This document shows, piece by piece, positions 51,785 to 60,362 of a stretch of DNA of 64,000 nt (position 1 is the first letter of the stretch; each line of letters opens with the position of its first letter). The stretch is from positions 1 to 64,000 of the forward strand of contig NZ_FUYF01000010.1 of the NCBI RefSeq assembly GCF_900167555.1, read 5' to 3'. The notes beneath the pieces were generated by a model that saw nothing but the letters and a program-made list of their open reading frames with translations, did not search any database and was not told where the DNA came from. The position numbers and the translations under genes were made by a program. Source of the stretch: Gemmiger formicilis (GTDB lineage: Bacteria; Bacillota; Clostridia; Oscillospirales; Ruminococcaceae).

Positions 51785-52714
51785 ATGAAAGACATCAACA
51801 AATATCGCGGCATTATCCCCGCCTTCTACGCCTGCTACGCACCGGACGGCTCTATCTCTACCGAGGGCGTCAAGGCACTGACCCGCCACCTGATCGCCAA
51901 GGGCGTCAAGGGCGTTTACGTCGGCGGCTCCTCCGGCGAGTGCATCTACCAGCACCCGGATGAGCGCAAGGCCGTGCTGGAGGCCGTCATGAGCGAGGCC
52001 AAGGGCAAGATCACCGTTATTGCCCACGTCGCCTGCAACAACACGGCGGACTCCGTCGAGCTGGCCGCCCATGCTGAAAAGTGCGGCGTTGACGCCATCG
52101 CGTCCATCCCGCCGATCTACTTCCACCTGCCCAACTACGCCATCGCGGACTACTGGAACGCCATGAGCGCCGCCGCGCCCAACACCGAGTTCATCATCTA
52201 CAACATCCCGCAGCTGGCCGGTACTGCCCTGACGATGCCCCTGCTGAACGAGATGCTCAAGAACCCCAACGTCATCGCGGTCAAGAACTCCTCGATGCCC
52301 ACCCAGGACATCCAGATGTTCAAGGATGCCGGTATTCAGGCGCGCGGTGCGGACGGCTTCGCCGTGTTCAACGGCCCCGATGAGCAGTTCGTCTCCGGCC
52401 GTGTCATGGGCGCGGACGGCGGCATCGGCGGCACCTACGCCGTCATGCCCGAGCTGTTCCTCAAGATGAACGAGCTGATCGAGAAGGGCGACATCCCCGC
52501 TGCCCGCGACATCCAGTACAAGGCGGACCGCATCATCTACAAGATGTGCGAGGCCCACGGCAACCTGTACGCGGTCATGAAGGAGATCCTGCGCCGCATG
52601 TACGGTCTGGAGCTGGGTGGCGTGCGCGCCCCGCTGCCGGGCCTGATCCCCGAGGATGAGCCCATCGTGGCCGAGGCGCAGAAGATGATCGAGGACGCCG
52701 TCGCGGCCCTGTAA
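51785..52714 (+). CDS. nanA: N-acetylneuraminate lyase
   Basis: 309-residue class I aldolase (DapA/NanA fold) splitting N-acetylneuraminate into N-acetylmannosamine and pyruvate. VGGSSGECIYQ is the carboxylate-binding GSSGE loop, IIYNIPQLAG carries the catalytic Tyr, and VIAVKNSSM the Schiff-base Lys. ATG at 51785 with AGGGAG upstream. Followed 10 bases later by the YhcH/NanQ-type gene. Confidence 0.93.
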   Translation: MKDINKYRGIIPAFYACYAPDGSISTEGVKALTRHLIAKGVKGVYVGGSSGECIYQHPDERKAVLEAVMSEAKGKITVIAHVACNNTADSVELAAHAEKCGVDAIASIPPIYFHLPNYAIADYWNAMSAAAPNTEFIIYNIPQLAGTALTMPLLNEMLKNPNVIAVKNSSMPTQDIQMFKDAGIQARGADGFAVFNGPDEQFVSGRVMGADGGIGGTYAVMPELFLKMNELIEKGDIPAARDIQYKADRIIYKMCEAHGNLYAVMKEILRRMYGLELGGVRAPLPGLIPEDEPIVAEAQKMIEDAVAAL

Positions 52715-52724
52715 GAGGTGTGAA

Positions 52725-53174
52725 ATGATCGTAGATTCGTTTGATTACATTGCCTGCTACAAGGACCTGCACCCGAATCTGGACAAGGCCATCGACTGGC
52801 TGAACAGCCACACGCTGGACGCGCTGGAAAACGGCAAGACCATCATTGACGGCGAGAACGTCTTTGTCAACGTGATGGACGCCGACCTGCGCGATGCCGA
52901 CGGCGCTGCGTTCGAGTACCACCGCCGCTATGCCGACCTGCAGATCGACCTGACCGGCAGCGAGCATCTGGGCTGGGCGTCCGAGGGCACGGAGCAGGGC
53001 GAGTTTGACGAGGAAAACGACTTCGGTCTGCGGACCGGCCCCGAGCACTGCGGCATGACGCTGGGCGGGGGACGCTTTGCCGTGTTCTTCCCCGGTGAGC
53101 TGCACAAGCCCAGCTGCAAGACCCCCGGCTGCGACCACGTAAGAAAAGCCGTGGTCAAGATTTTGATGAAATAA
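52725..53174 (+). CDS. YhcH/YjgK/YiaL (NanQ-like) family protein
   Basis: 149 residues, DUF386 beta-barrel: HRRYADLQIDLTGSEHLGW, FAVFFPGELHKPS with the family's metal-binding His residues. Homologues in nan operons (NanQ) act as sialic-acid anomerases. RBS AAGAGGTG; the gene follows nanA closely. Confidence 0.88.
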   Translation: MIVDSFDYIACYKDLHPNLDKAIDWLNSHTLDALENGKTIIDGENVFVNVMDADLRDADGAAFEYHRRYADLQIDLTGSEHLGWASEGTEQGEFDEENDFGLRTGPEHCGMTLGGGRFAVFFPGELHKPSCKTPGCDHVRKAVVKILMK

Positions 53175-53186
53175 TTTGCATTCCCC

Positions 53187-53329
53187 AAGCCTTCCCCCTT
53201 GGGGGAAGGTGGCCCCGCAGGGCCGGATGAGGGGTAAGCTATCGGTGGTTGCCCGTAAACGGGCTGCCGCCGTAAGCTCCGCCCTCATCAGTCACCTTCG
53301 GTGACAGCTTCCCCCGAGGGGGAAGCCTT
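53187..53329 (+). repeat. Palindromic repeat family C, type 2, copy 2
   Basis: 143 bases, same ends and inner CTCATCAGTCACCTTCGGTG block as 51600-51750; the middle differs. It fills the gap between the NanQ-like gene and nanE. Confidence 0.8.
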
Positions 53330-53355
53330 TTTGCGTATAGAAAGGAGCCTTTCCC

Positions 53356-54057
53356 ATGACCCACGAACAAATTTTCAACCAAATCAAGGGCGGCCTTATC
53401 GTCTCCTGCCAGGCGCTGGAGCATGAGCCGCTGTATACAAAAGAGGGCGGCGTCATGCCGCTGATGGCCAAGGCGGCGGCACAGTCCGGCGCTGTCGGCA
53501 TCCGCGCCAATACGGTGCGCGACATCACCCAGATCAAGCAGGTCGTGGACCTGCCGGTCATCGGCATCATCAAAAAGGATTACCCCGGCACGCCGATGTA
53601 CATCACCGTCACGATGCAGGAGGTTGATGAGCTCGTCGCCTGCGGCGTGGACATTCTGGCCGTGCAGGGCACCGGTGCCCTGCGCCCCAACGGGCAGACG
53701 AGCGCCGAGTTCATCCGCGCCATCAAGGAGAAGTACCCCGACCAGCTCGTTATGGCCGACTGCGACAACATTGAAAACGCGCTTGCCTGCGCCAAGGCGG
53801 GCGCAGACTTCGTCGGCACGACGATGCGCGGCTACACGCCGGAGACGAAGGGCATCGACGACGTCGACTTCGGCTTCATCGCCCAGCTGGCGCGGGAGTG
53901 CCCGGCCAAGGTCATCGCCGAAGGCCACATCCACACGCCGGAGCAGGCCGTGCAGGCGCTCTACGCCGGTGCGTTTGCCCTCGTCGTCGGCGGTGCCATC
54001 ACCCGCCCGGCGGAGATCACGGCCCGCTACACTGCGGCCATCAACAACCACAAATAA
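53356..54057 (+). CDS. nanE: N-acetylmannosamine-6-phosphate 2-epimerase
   Basis: 233-residue TIM barrel converting ManNAc-6-P to GlcNAc-6-P. It starts with the family's GGLIVSCQALEHEPLY, then IIKKDYPGTPMYITVT with the catalytic Lys and a phosphate site VVGGAITRPAEI. RBS AAAGGAG. Followed by nanK at 54069. Confidence 0.95.
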   Translation: MTHEQIFNQIKGGLIVSCQALEHEPLYTKEGGVMPLMAKAAAQSGAVGIRANTVRDITQIKQVVDLPVIGIIKKDYPGTPMYITVTMQEVDELVACGVDILAVQGTGALRPNGQTSAEFIRAIKEKYPDQLVMADCDNIENALACAKAGADFVGTTMRGYTPETKGIDDVDFGFIAQLARECPAKVIAEGHIHTPEQAVQALYAGAFALVVGGAITRPAEITARYTAAINNHK

Positions 54058-54068
54058 GCAGGTGCGCT

Positions 54069-54983
54069 ATGAGTAAAACCTATCTGGGCGTTGACATCGG
54101 CGGCACGGCGGTCAAGCTGGGGCTCGTCGATGAGAACGGCAGGGTGCTGCGCCGCGCCGAGCGCAGCGTCAGCTTTGACGGCTACAAAACGCCGATCCTG
54201 GATACCGTGCAGGCGGCCATCCACGAATTCCTGACCGCGGACGCGCCGAGGCTTGAGGGCATCGCTGTGTCCGCCACGGGCCAGATCGACAGCCGCCGCG
54301 GCGTGGTCGCGGGGACCTGCGGCAATTTCCCGGGGTGGATCGGCGTGGACATTAAAGGTACGCTGGAGCGTGCCTTCGGCCTGCCCGTCACCGTCGCCAA
54401 CGATGCCAACTGTATGCTGCTGGGCGAGGTCTGGGCCGGTGCGGCTAAGGGCTATACCGATGTCATCGGTGTGACGCTGGGCACCGGCGTCGGCGGCGGC
54501 ATCCTGACCGGCGGACGTCTGCTGGAGGGTGCGCGCGGCCTTGGCGGCGAGCTGGGGCATTTCCGTCTGCACGCGCTGGACGGCGTGGCCTGCACCTGCG
54601 GGGCCATCGGCTGCTATGAGCGCTACGCCGCCACAACGGCGCTGGTCCGCAGCGCCCAGGCGGCCGGGCTGGACGCGCCCGACGGACGCACGATCTTTGA
54701 GGCTGCCGCCGCGGGCGATGCCCGCACGCTGGCTGTGCTCAACGGCTGGATCAACGAGATCGCCCAGGGCCTTGCGGGCCTTGTGCACGTCTTCAACCCG
54801 CAGCTGATCCTGATCGGCGGCGGCGTCAGCGCACAGCAGGCGCTTCTGATCGACCCGCTGGCCGCGCAGGTGCGCAAAAGCATCATGCCCGCCTTCGCCG
54901 AGGGCCTTGAGGTCAGGGCCGCAGCCCTCCAGAACGACGCCGGCCTTGTCGGTGCAGTGTATTATTTTAAGCAGCAGCAGTAA
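54069..54983 (+). CDS. nanK: ROK-family N-acetylmannosamine kinase
   Basis: 304 residues. ATP-binding YLGVDIGGTAVKLGLVD, substrate-site ELGHFRL with the catalytic Asp region NDANCMLLGE, and the ROK zinc motif CTCGAIGCYERY (about 176). Phosphorylates ManNAc before NanE. Placement at the end of the nan operon supports ManNAc over glucose as substrate. ATG at 54069. Confidence 0.92.
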   Translation: MSKTYLGVDIGGTAVKLGLVDENGRVLRRAERSVSFDGYKTPILDTVQAAIHEFLTADAPRLEGIAVSATGQIDSRRGVVAGTCGNFPGWIGVDIKGTLERAFGLPVTVANDANCMLLGEVWAGAAKGYTDVIGVTLGTGVGGGILTGGRLLEGARGLGGELGHFRLHALDGVACTCGAIGCYERYAATTALVRSAQAAGLDAPDGRTIFEAAAAGDARTLAVLNGWINEIAQGLAGLVHVFNPQLILIGGGVSAQQALLIDPLAAQVRKSIMPAFAEGLEVRAAALQNDAGLVGAVYYFKQQQ

Positions 54984-55034
54984 GGCGGACGGCTCGGGTC
55001 GCCGAGGGCGCCGCCTCCCTACAGCTCCACCATG

Positions 55035-55076
55035 AAAATTCCCCCCGCCGCACCTCGGCGGCGGGGAATTTTTTTG
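55035..55076 (+). terminator. Terminator of the nan operon
   Basis: AATTCCCCCCGCCG / CGGCGGCGGGGAATT followed by seven T. Confidence 0.85.
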
Positions 55077-55208
55077 CGGAAATACAGTATGTAAAATCTG
55101 GAACGCAAAAGCGCAAAAAATGTGCGAATGACAGCCTTTTGTGGGTTCTGGACAAAAATATTGACTTTGAACCGATGATTTTGGCACGGCGCAGACGGGC
55201 GTAAATTG
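55077..55208. other. Intergenic region upstream of rfbF
   Basis: No gene recognised. AT-richer leader before the promoter at 55209; no clear operator palindrome. Confidence 0.4.
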
Positions 55209-55237
55209 TTGCAATTACAGAGCGTGTGTGTTATACT
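55209..55237 (+). promoter_or_regulatory. Promoter of the polysaccharide cluster
   Basis: TTGCAA (55209-55214), 17 bases, TATACT (55232-55237), about 110 bases before rfbF. Confidence 0.7.
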
Positions 55238-55345
55238 CCCTATTATGAATAAGTGTGTAAAATTGCCCAAACGAGGCGAAGCGCACGGGACAAAAACCGG
55301 TCATCGACGGACTGACCGGCTCACAATACAATAAAGGAGCACGCT

Positions 55346-56128
55346 ATGAAAGTAGTAATTCTGGCTGGTGGCCTTGGCACGCGTATCAGCGAAGAAAGCG
55401 TCTACAAGCCCAAGCCGATGATCGAAATCGGCAACATGCCCATCCTGTGGCATATCATGAAGGAATATTCCTACTATGGCTTTCACGACTTTGTCATCTG
55501 CGCGGGCTACAAGCAGCACATGATCAAGGAATGGTTCGCGGATTACTTCCTGCATACCAGCGATATTACGTTTGATTTCACCCGCGGCCAGAACGAGATG
55601 ATCGTCCACAACCACCACACCGAGCCGTGGAAGGTCACCGTTGTGGACACCGGCCTCAACACCATGACCGGCGGGCGCATCAAACGCATTCGTCCCTACA
55701 TCGGCAATGAGACCTTCATGATGACCTACGGCGACGGCGTCTGCGATGTGGACATTGCCAAGCTGGTGGCATTCCACCGCGAGAACGGCAAGATCGCCAC
55801 GCTGACCGCCGTTCAGCAGGAGCAGCAGAAGGGCGTTCTGGATATTGCCGAGGATAATTCTGTCCGTTCTTTCCGTGAAAAGAAGGCCAGCGACGGCGCG
55901 CTTATCAACGCGGGCTATATGGTGCTGGAGCCGCAGATTTTCGACTATCTGGACGGCGACGCCTGCGTCTTTGAGCAGAAGCCGCTGCAGAAGCTGGCCG
56001 AGGAGGGTCAGCTGATGAGCTATATCCACAAGGGCTTCTGGCAGTGCATGGACACCGCCCGCGAGAAGCAGACCCTGGAGAAAATGCTTGCCACCGGCAA
56101 CGCGCCCTGGAAGAAGTGGGAGGATTGA
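55346..56128 (+). CDS. rfbF: Glucose-1-phosphate cytidylyltransferase
   Basis: 260 residues. N-terminal LAGGLGTRISEESVYKPKPM, the nucleotidyltransferase signature, and CTP-type specificity suggested by GLNTMTGGRIKRI. Makes CDP-glucose from CTP and glucose 1-phosphate, the first step to CDP-3,6-dideoxyhexoses. RBS AAAGGAG. The stop overlaps the next start. Confidence 0.93.
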   Translation: MKVVILAGGLGTRISEESVYKPKPMIEIGNMPILWHIMKEYSYYGFHDFVICAGYKQHMIKEWFADYFLHTSDITFDFTRGQNEMIVHNHHTEPWKVTVVDTGLNTMTGGRIKRIRPYIGNETFMMTYGDGVCDVDIAKLVAFHRENGKIATLTAVQQEQQKGVLDIAEDNSVRSFREKKASDGALINAGYMVLEPQIFDYLDGDACVFEQKPLQKLAEEGQLMSYIHKGFWQCMDTAREKQTLEKMLATGNAPWKKWED

Positions 56129-57207
56129 TGATGGTACATTACGATCCTGAATTTTACCGCGGCAAGCGGGTGTTCGTCACCGGCCACACCGGCTTCAAAG
56201 GCAGCTGGCTCTGCAAGATGCTGCTGATGGCCGGGGCCGAGGTCACGGGCTACAGCCTGCAGCCGCCGACGCAGCCGAACCTTTTCTCCATCGCCGGCGT
56301 CGAGGACAAGATGCACAGCGTCATCGGCGACATCCGCGACTTTGACGCGCTGAAGGCCGCTTTTGACGCGGCGCAGCCCGACATTGTGCTGCACCTGGCC
56401 GCGCAGCCCATCGTGCGCGACAGCTACAAGGACCCGCGCTACACCTATGAGACGAACGTTATGGGTACGGTCAACCTGCTGGAATGTGTGCGGCTGGCCC
56501 GGCAGCAGGGCAGAGCGCTCCGCTCGGTGCTGAACGTCACCACCGACAAGGTCTACCACAACAACGAGTGGGCCTGGGGCTACCGCGAGAACGAGCCGCT
56601 GGATGGCTTTGACCCCTACTCCAACAGCAAGAGCTGCTCGGAGTTGGCGACGCACTCCTACATCAACAGCTTTTTTGCCGATAAGACCGTGGCTGTCTCG
56701 ACGGCCCGCGCGGGCAATGTCATCGGCGGCGGCGACTTTGCCAATGACCGCATTATCCCCGACTGCGTCCGCGCCATGGCCGCGGGCCGTAAGATCGGCG
56801 TGCGCAACCCCTACTCGACCCGCCCGTACCAGCATGTGCTGGAGCCGCTGGCGGCCTACCTGCTGATCGCCCAGCGCCAGTACGAGGACAGCCGCTTTGC
56901 GGGCTACTATAACGTAGGCCCCGACGACTGCGACTGCGTCACCACCGGCACGCTGGTGGATCTGTTCTGCCGGGCCTGGGGCGGCGACGCCGCCTGGGAG
57001 AATCAGGCCGAGGCCAATGCCCCGCACGAGGCCAACTTCCTGAAGCTGGACTGCAGCAAGCTGAAAACGACCTTCGGCTGGACGCCGCGCTGGCACATGG
57101 CCGAGTGCATGGAAAAGACCGTCGCCTTCAGCAAGATCTGGCTTGCCAACGGCGATGTCCCGGCGGAGATGGAAAAGGAAATCAATATTTTTTTGGAGGA
57201 GCAATAA
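56128..57207 (+). CDS. rfbG: CDP-glucose 4,6-dehydratase
   Basis: 359 residues, short-chain dehydrogenase fold: VTGHTGFKGSWL NAD-binding loop near residue 15, SDR core YSNSKSCSEL and IGGGDFANDRIIPD, characteristic of RfbG. Forms CDP-4-keto-6-deoxyglucose. Two adjacent ATGs (56128, 56131) follow GGGAGG; the first overlaps the rfbF stop. Confidence 0.94.
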   Translation: MMVHYDPEFYRGKRVFVTGHTGFKGSWLCKMLLMAGAEVTGYSLQPPTQPNLFSIAGVEDKMHSVIGDIRDFDALKAAFDAAQPDIVLHLAAQPIVRDSYKDPRYTYETNVMGTVNLLECVRLARQQGRALRSVLNVTTDKVYHNNEWAWGYRENEPLDGFDPYSNSKSCSELATHSYINSFFADKTVAVSTARAGNVIGGGDFANDRIIPDCVRAMAAGRKIGVRNPYSTRPYQHVLEPLAAYLLIAQRQYEDSRFAGYYNVGPDDCDCVTTGTLVDLFCRAWGGDAAWENQAEANAPHEANFLKLDCSKLKTTFGWTPRWHMAECMEKTVAFSKIWLANGDVPAEMEKEINIFLEEQ

Positions 57208-57209
57208 TT

Positions 57210-58547
57210 ATGTGGAAGAACGAGGCAGAAGCCCGCGAGCAGATCAAGGCGATGGTCGCCGAGTATTATCACGACTTCAAGGAGAAAAAGACCCCTTATC
57301 AGGAGGGTGACCGCATCACCTACGCTGCCCGCGTCTTTGACGAGAAGGAAATGTGTGCCCTGACCGATGCCACGCTGGACTTCTGGCTGACGACGGGCCG
57401 CTTTGCAGACCAGTTCGAGAAGGAGTTCGCTAAGTGGATCGGCGTTAAGTTCGCCCATCTGGTCAACAGCGGTTCCTCCGCCAACCTGACCGCCTTCATG
57501 GCGCTGACCGCCCCCGAGCTGGGTGACCGCCAGATCAGGAAGGGCGACGAGATCATCACCGTGGCCTGCGGCTTCCCCACCACCGTGACCCCGGCCATCC
57601 AGTACGGCGCGGTGCCCGTGTTTGTGGATGTGACCGTGCCCCAGTACAACATCGACGTCACCAAGCTCGAGGCCGCCCTCTCCCCCAAGACGAAGGCTGT
57701 CATGATCGCCCACACGCTGGGCAATCCGTTTGACCTGTCCGCAGTCAAGGCGTTCTGTGACGCCCACAACCTGTGGCTGGTCGAGGACAACTGCGACGCG
57801 CTGGGCACCCAGTACACCATCAACGGCGAGACCCGCTTTACCGGTACCTGGGGCGATATCGGCACGTCCAGCTTCTACCCGCCGCACCACATGACAATGG
57901 GCGAGGGCGGCTGCGTTTACACCAACAACCCGCTGCTGAACCGCCTGATCCTCTCCTTCCGCGACTGGGGCCGCGACTGCATCTGCCCCTCCGGCCAGGA
58001 TAACTTCTGCGGCCACCGCTTTGACGGTCAGTTCGGCGAGCTGCCCAAGGGCTACGACCACAAGTACGTCTACAGCCACTTTGGCTATAACCTCAAGGTC
58101 ACCGACATGCAGGCCGCCATCGGCTGCGAGCAGCTGAAGAAGTTCCCCACCTTCATCGAGCGCCGCCGCCACAACTGGGACCGCCTGCGCGCCGCGCTGG
58201 AACCCGCCGCCGACAAGCTGATCCTGCCGGAACCGGCTGCCAACAGCCGCCCGTCCTGGTTCGGCTTCCTGATCTCCGTCAAGTCGGAGAGCGGTCTGGA
58301 CCGCAACGCCGTGACCCGCTATGTGGAGAGCCACAACGTGCAGACCCGTCTGCTGTTCAGCGGCAACCTCATCAAGCACCCCTGCTTTGACCAGATCCGC
58401 GGCACCGACGCCTACCGCGTGGCGGGCGAGCTGACCAACACCGACTTTATCATGAACAATACCTTCTGGGTCGGCGTTTACCCCGGCATGACCGATGAGA
58501 TGATCGACTACATGGCCAAGACGATTATCGAGGCTGTGAATCAGTAA
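57210..58547 (+). CDS. rfbH: CDP-4-keto-6-deoxyglucose 3-dehydrase
   Basis: 445 residues, PMP-dependent iron-sulfur enzyme (E1). The aminotransferase-like core has His instead of the usual PLP-binding Lys (SSFYPPHHMTMGEGG), and cluster cysteines occur in RDWGRDCICPSGQDNFCG. Removes the C3 hydroxyl to give CDP-3,6-dideoxy-4-keto sugar, needing a reductase partner (RfbI/E3) not seen in this window. RBS GGAGG. Confidence 0.94.
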   Translation: MWKNEAEAREQIKAMVAEYYHDFKEKKTPYQEGDRITYAARVFDEKEMCALTDATLDFWLTTGRFADQFEKEFAKWIGVKFAHLVNSGSSANLTAFMALTAPELGDRQIRKGDEIITVACGFPTTVTPAIQYGAVPVFVDVTVPQYNIDVTKLEAALSPKTKAVMIAHTLGNPFDLSAVKAFCDAHNLWLVEDNCDALGTQYTINGETRFTGTWGDIGTSSFYPPHHMTMGEGGCVYTNNPLLNRLILSFRDWGRDCICPSGQDNFCGHRFDGQFGELPKGYDHKYVYSHFGYNLKVTDMQAAIGCEQLKKFPTFIERRRHNWDRLRAALEPAADKLILPEPAANSRPSWFGFLISVKSESGLDRNAVTRYVESHNVQTRLLFSGNLIKHPCFDQIRGTDAYRVAGELTNTDFIMNNTFWVGVYPGMTDEMIDYMAKTIIEAVNQ

Positions 58548-58571
58548 GACGGAAAGGCCGAACCATAGGAC

Positions 58572-58621
58572 AAAAAGCAAAGCCGTGCTGCGCGGAAGCA
58601 TCAAGGCCGACTTTGCTTTTT
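58572..58621 (+). terminator. Hairpin after rfbH
   Basis: AAAAAGCAAAG / CTTTGCTTTTT with an internal GCCG...CGGC-like extension; likely partial terminator before gtrA. Confidence 0.65.
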
Positions 58622-58654
58622 GATTGTTTATAAGAAAATAAAAGGAATGGACCC

Positions 58655-59095
58655 ATGCAGAAATTGTTAGCCCTGTTGGGCGCGAAAAGCAAAGAGGAAT
58701 TTTTGGCGCTGCTTGCCCAGTTTATCAAGTTTGGCCTTGTAGGCGTGAGCAACACGGCGGTATCCATGGCGGTATACTATATCTTTTTGTGGATCGACCC
58801 GGGCCTGTACATGGTAGGCAGCATATTGGGCACGATTTTGAGCATTGCCAATGCCTTTTTTTGGAACGATAAGTTTGTGTTTACCGGAAATGCAAACGAC
58901 TGGCGCAGCAAGCTGAAGCGGTTGGGCAAGACCTATGTCAGCTACGGCGGTACATCGATCCTTTCCAATGTTTTGCTTTGGATAGAGGTTACCTTCTTCG
59001 GCGTGAGCAAAACGATTGCACCGATTGTGAATTTACTGGTTACGATTCCGCTGAATTTCATTATCAATAAGCTGTGGACATTTAAGGAGATCTGA
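58655..59095 (+). CDS. GtrA-family membrane protein
   Basis: 146 residues with four membrane segments and FIKFGLVGVSNTAVSMAVYYIFLW, the GtrA signature. Family members help move lipid-linked sugars across the membrane for polymer glycosylation. RBS AAAGGAATGG. It precedes membrane glycosyltransferases that would use the flipped donor. Confidence 0.88.
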   Translation: MQKLLALLGAKSKEEFLALLAQFIKFGLVGVSNTAVSMAVYYIFLWIDPGLYMVGSILGTILSIANAFFWNDKFVFTGNANDWRSKLKRLGKTYVSYGGTSILSNVLLWIEVTFFGVSKTIAPIVNLLVTIPLNFIINKLWTFKEI

Positions 59096-59099
59096 ATCA

Positions 59100-60356
59100 A
59101 TGATATTAGGAAAGAAAAGGCTGGCGGTAAGGTGGTTCAGTATTTGCTTGATTGTTCTTGCAACGGTGGCACTTGCCTATTTGGCAATATCCAATGGGCA
59201 GGCAATCCAATACATGACATGGACATACGACACGGCAGGAATTTATCCGGATTTGTTCGAGTCGATCCGTGATGCGGCAGATTTACATCCATATGAGGGA
59301 AGATCGATCTATCCACCGCTGACATATCTGATATTGTGGATCTTTTCAAAAATGGTTCCGGGAGATTACAGTGCAGGCTTCGCATTTGGCGAAGCATCTG
59401 TAACGCCGAATGGGGTTCTTGTCGGGACGATGTTCTTTCTAGTGTCAACAGGCGTTGTCTGTGCCATGGCAGCAAACAAGTTGTCATTGAAAGGCATTGA
59501 TGTAGTACTTTACAGTGTGGCCTTTGTATCTTCTCCGGCGTATGTATTTATGCTGGAACGCGGGAATATTGTCATTCTGTCATTACTTTTTCTGATGTTT
59601 TTTGTGTTCAATTACAACAGTGAAAATACGGTAATAAGAAATTTGGCATTGCTGTCGCTGGCAATTGCAACAGGTTTGAAGCTATATCCGGTGTTTTTTG
59701 GTCTTTTACTTTTGAACAAAAAGCATAAAAAGGATGCAGTAAAGTCTATTGTATACGGTGTGGCACTTTTTATCCTTCCATTTGCAGGTACGGGTGGGAT
59801 TCAGAACATTGCCAAAATGCTTCAAAATATTACTGATATATCAGCGGATACGATCAATAATGCCAAAGGATTTGGATATGGCTTTAAGGTTAATATTTCC
59901 AATATCTGTCAAGCGTTTGGCGAAAAGATGAAAGTACAGTCTTCAACGACGGATTGGATTGCCGGAGTGTTGATGCTGATATTGCTATGCATGGTAATTT
60001 TTGTTGTTTTTATATCCCGGCAAGAATGGGAAAAAGCTTATGCACTGTGCATGGTCTTGACGCTTATTCCGACATTTTCTTGGATATATAACGAGATTTA
60101 TTTATTGATACCCATTACATTACTTCTTTATGAAAGACCGGAACTTAAGAAAAACACGGTTTTGCCGCTTATACTAATGATGCTGATTATGGGGGAATTC
60201 CCATACATAAGTCTTTTTAATAGCCTTGAAGGATATCATAAAATCAGTCTTTCAACAATGCTGGGAAATGCATCGATGTGGGTATTGATGATTTATCTCG
60301 TTGCAGAAAATTTTGGAAAGTTGAAAATGTGGAGCAAAACCAAGGAAGGAATGTGA
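59100..60356 (+). CDS. GT87-like membrane glycosyltransferase
   Basis: 418 residues with ten or so hydrophobic segments. DTAGIYPDLFESIRDAADLHPYEGRSIYPPLTYLIL (about 40-80), with acidic loop and YPP motif, fits DUF2029/GT87 polyprenyl-phosphate mannose-type transferases. RBS AAGGAGA. Clearly more AT-rich than neighbours (many ATT, TTA, AAA codons), suggesting a separate acquisition. Sugar and acceptor unknown. Confidence 0.75.
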   Translation: MILGKKRLAVRWFSICLIVLATVALAYLAISNGQAIQYMTWTYDTAGIYPDLFESIRDAADLHPYEGRSIYPPLTYLILWIFSKMVPGDYSAGFAFGEASVTPNGVLVGTMFFLVSTGVVCAMAANKLSLKGIDVVLYSVAFVSSPAYVFMLERGNIVILSLLFLMFFVFNYNSENTVIRNLALLSLAIATGLKLYPVFFGLLLLNKKHKKDAVKSIVYGVALFILPFAGTGGIQNIAKMLQNITDISADTINNAKGFGYGFKVNISNICQAFGEKMKVQSSTTDWIAGVLMLILLCMVIFVVFISRQEWEKAYALCMVLTLIPTFSWIYNEIYLLIPITLLLYERPELKKNTVLPLILMMLIMGEFPYISLFNSLEGYHKISLSTMLGNASMWVLMIYLVAENFGKLKMWSKTKEGM

Positions 60357-60362
60357 AGACCA

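Noticed and set aside
51470-53329. Repeat clusters considered as a CRISPR array
   Set aside because: Units are palindromic, of different lengths and separated by genes; no regular repeat-spacer pattern and no cas genes.
57003-58604. 533-codon antisense frame over rfbH
   Set aside because: Shadow of rfbH codon bias; no start signal or motif.
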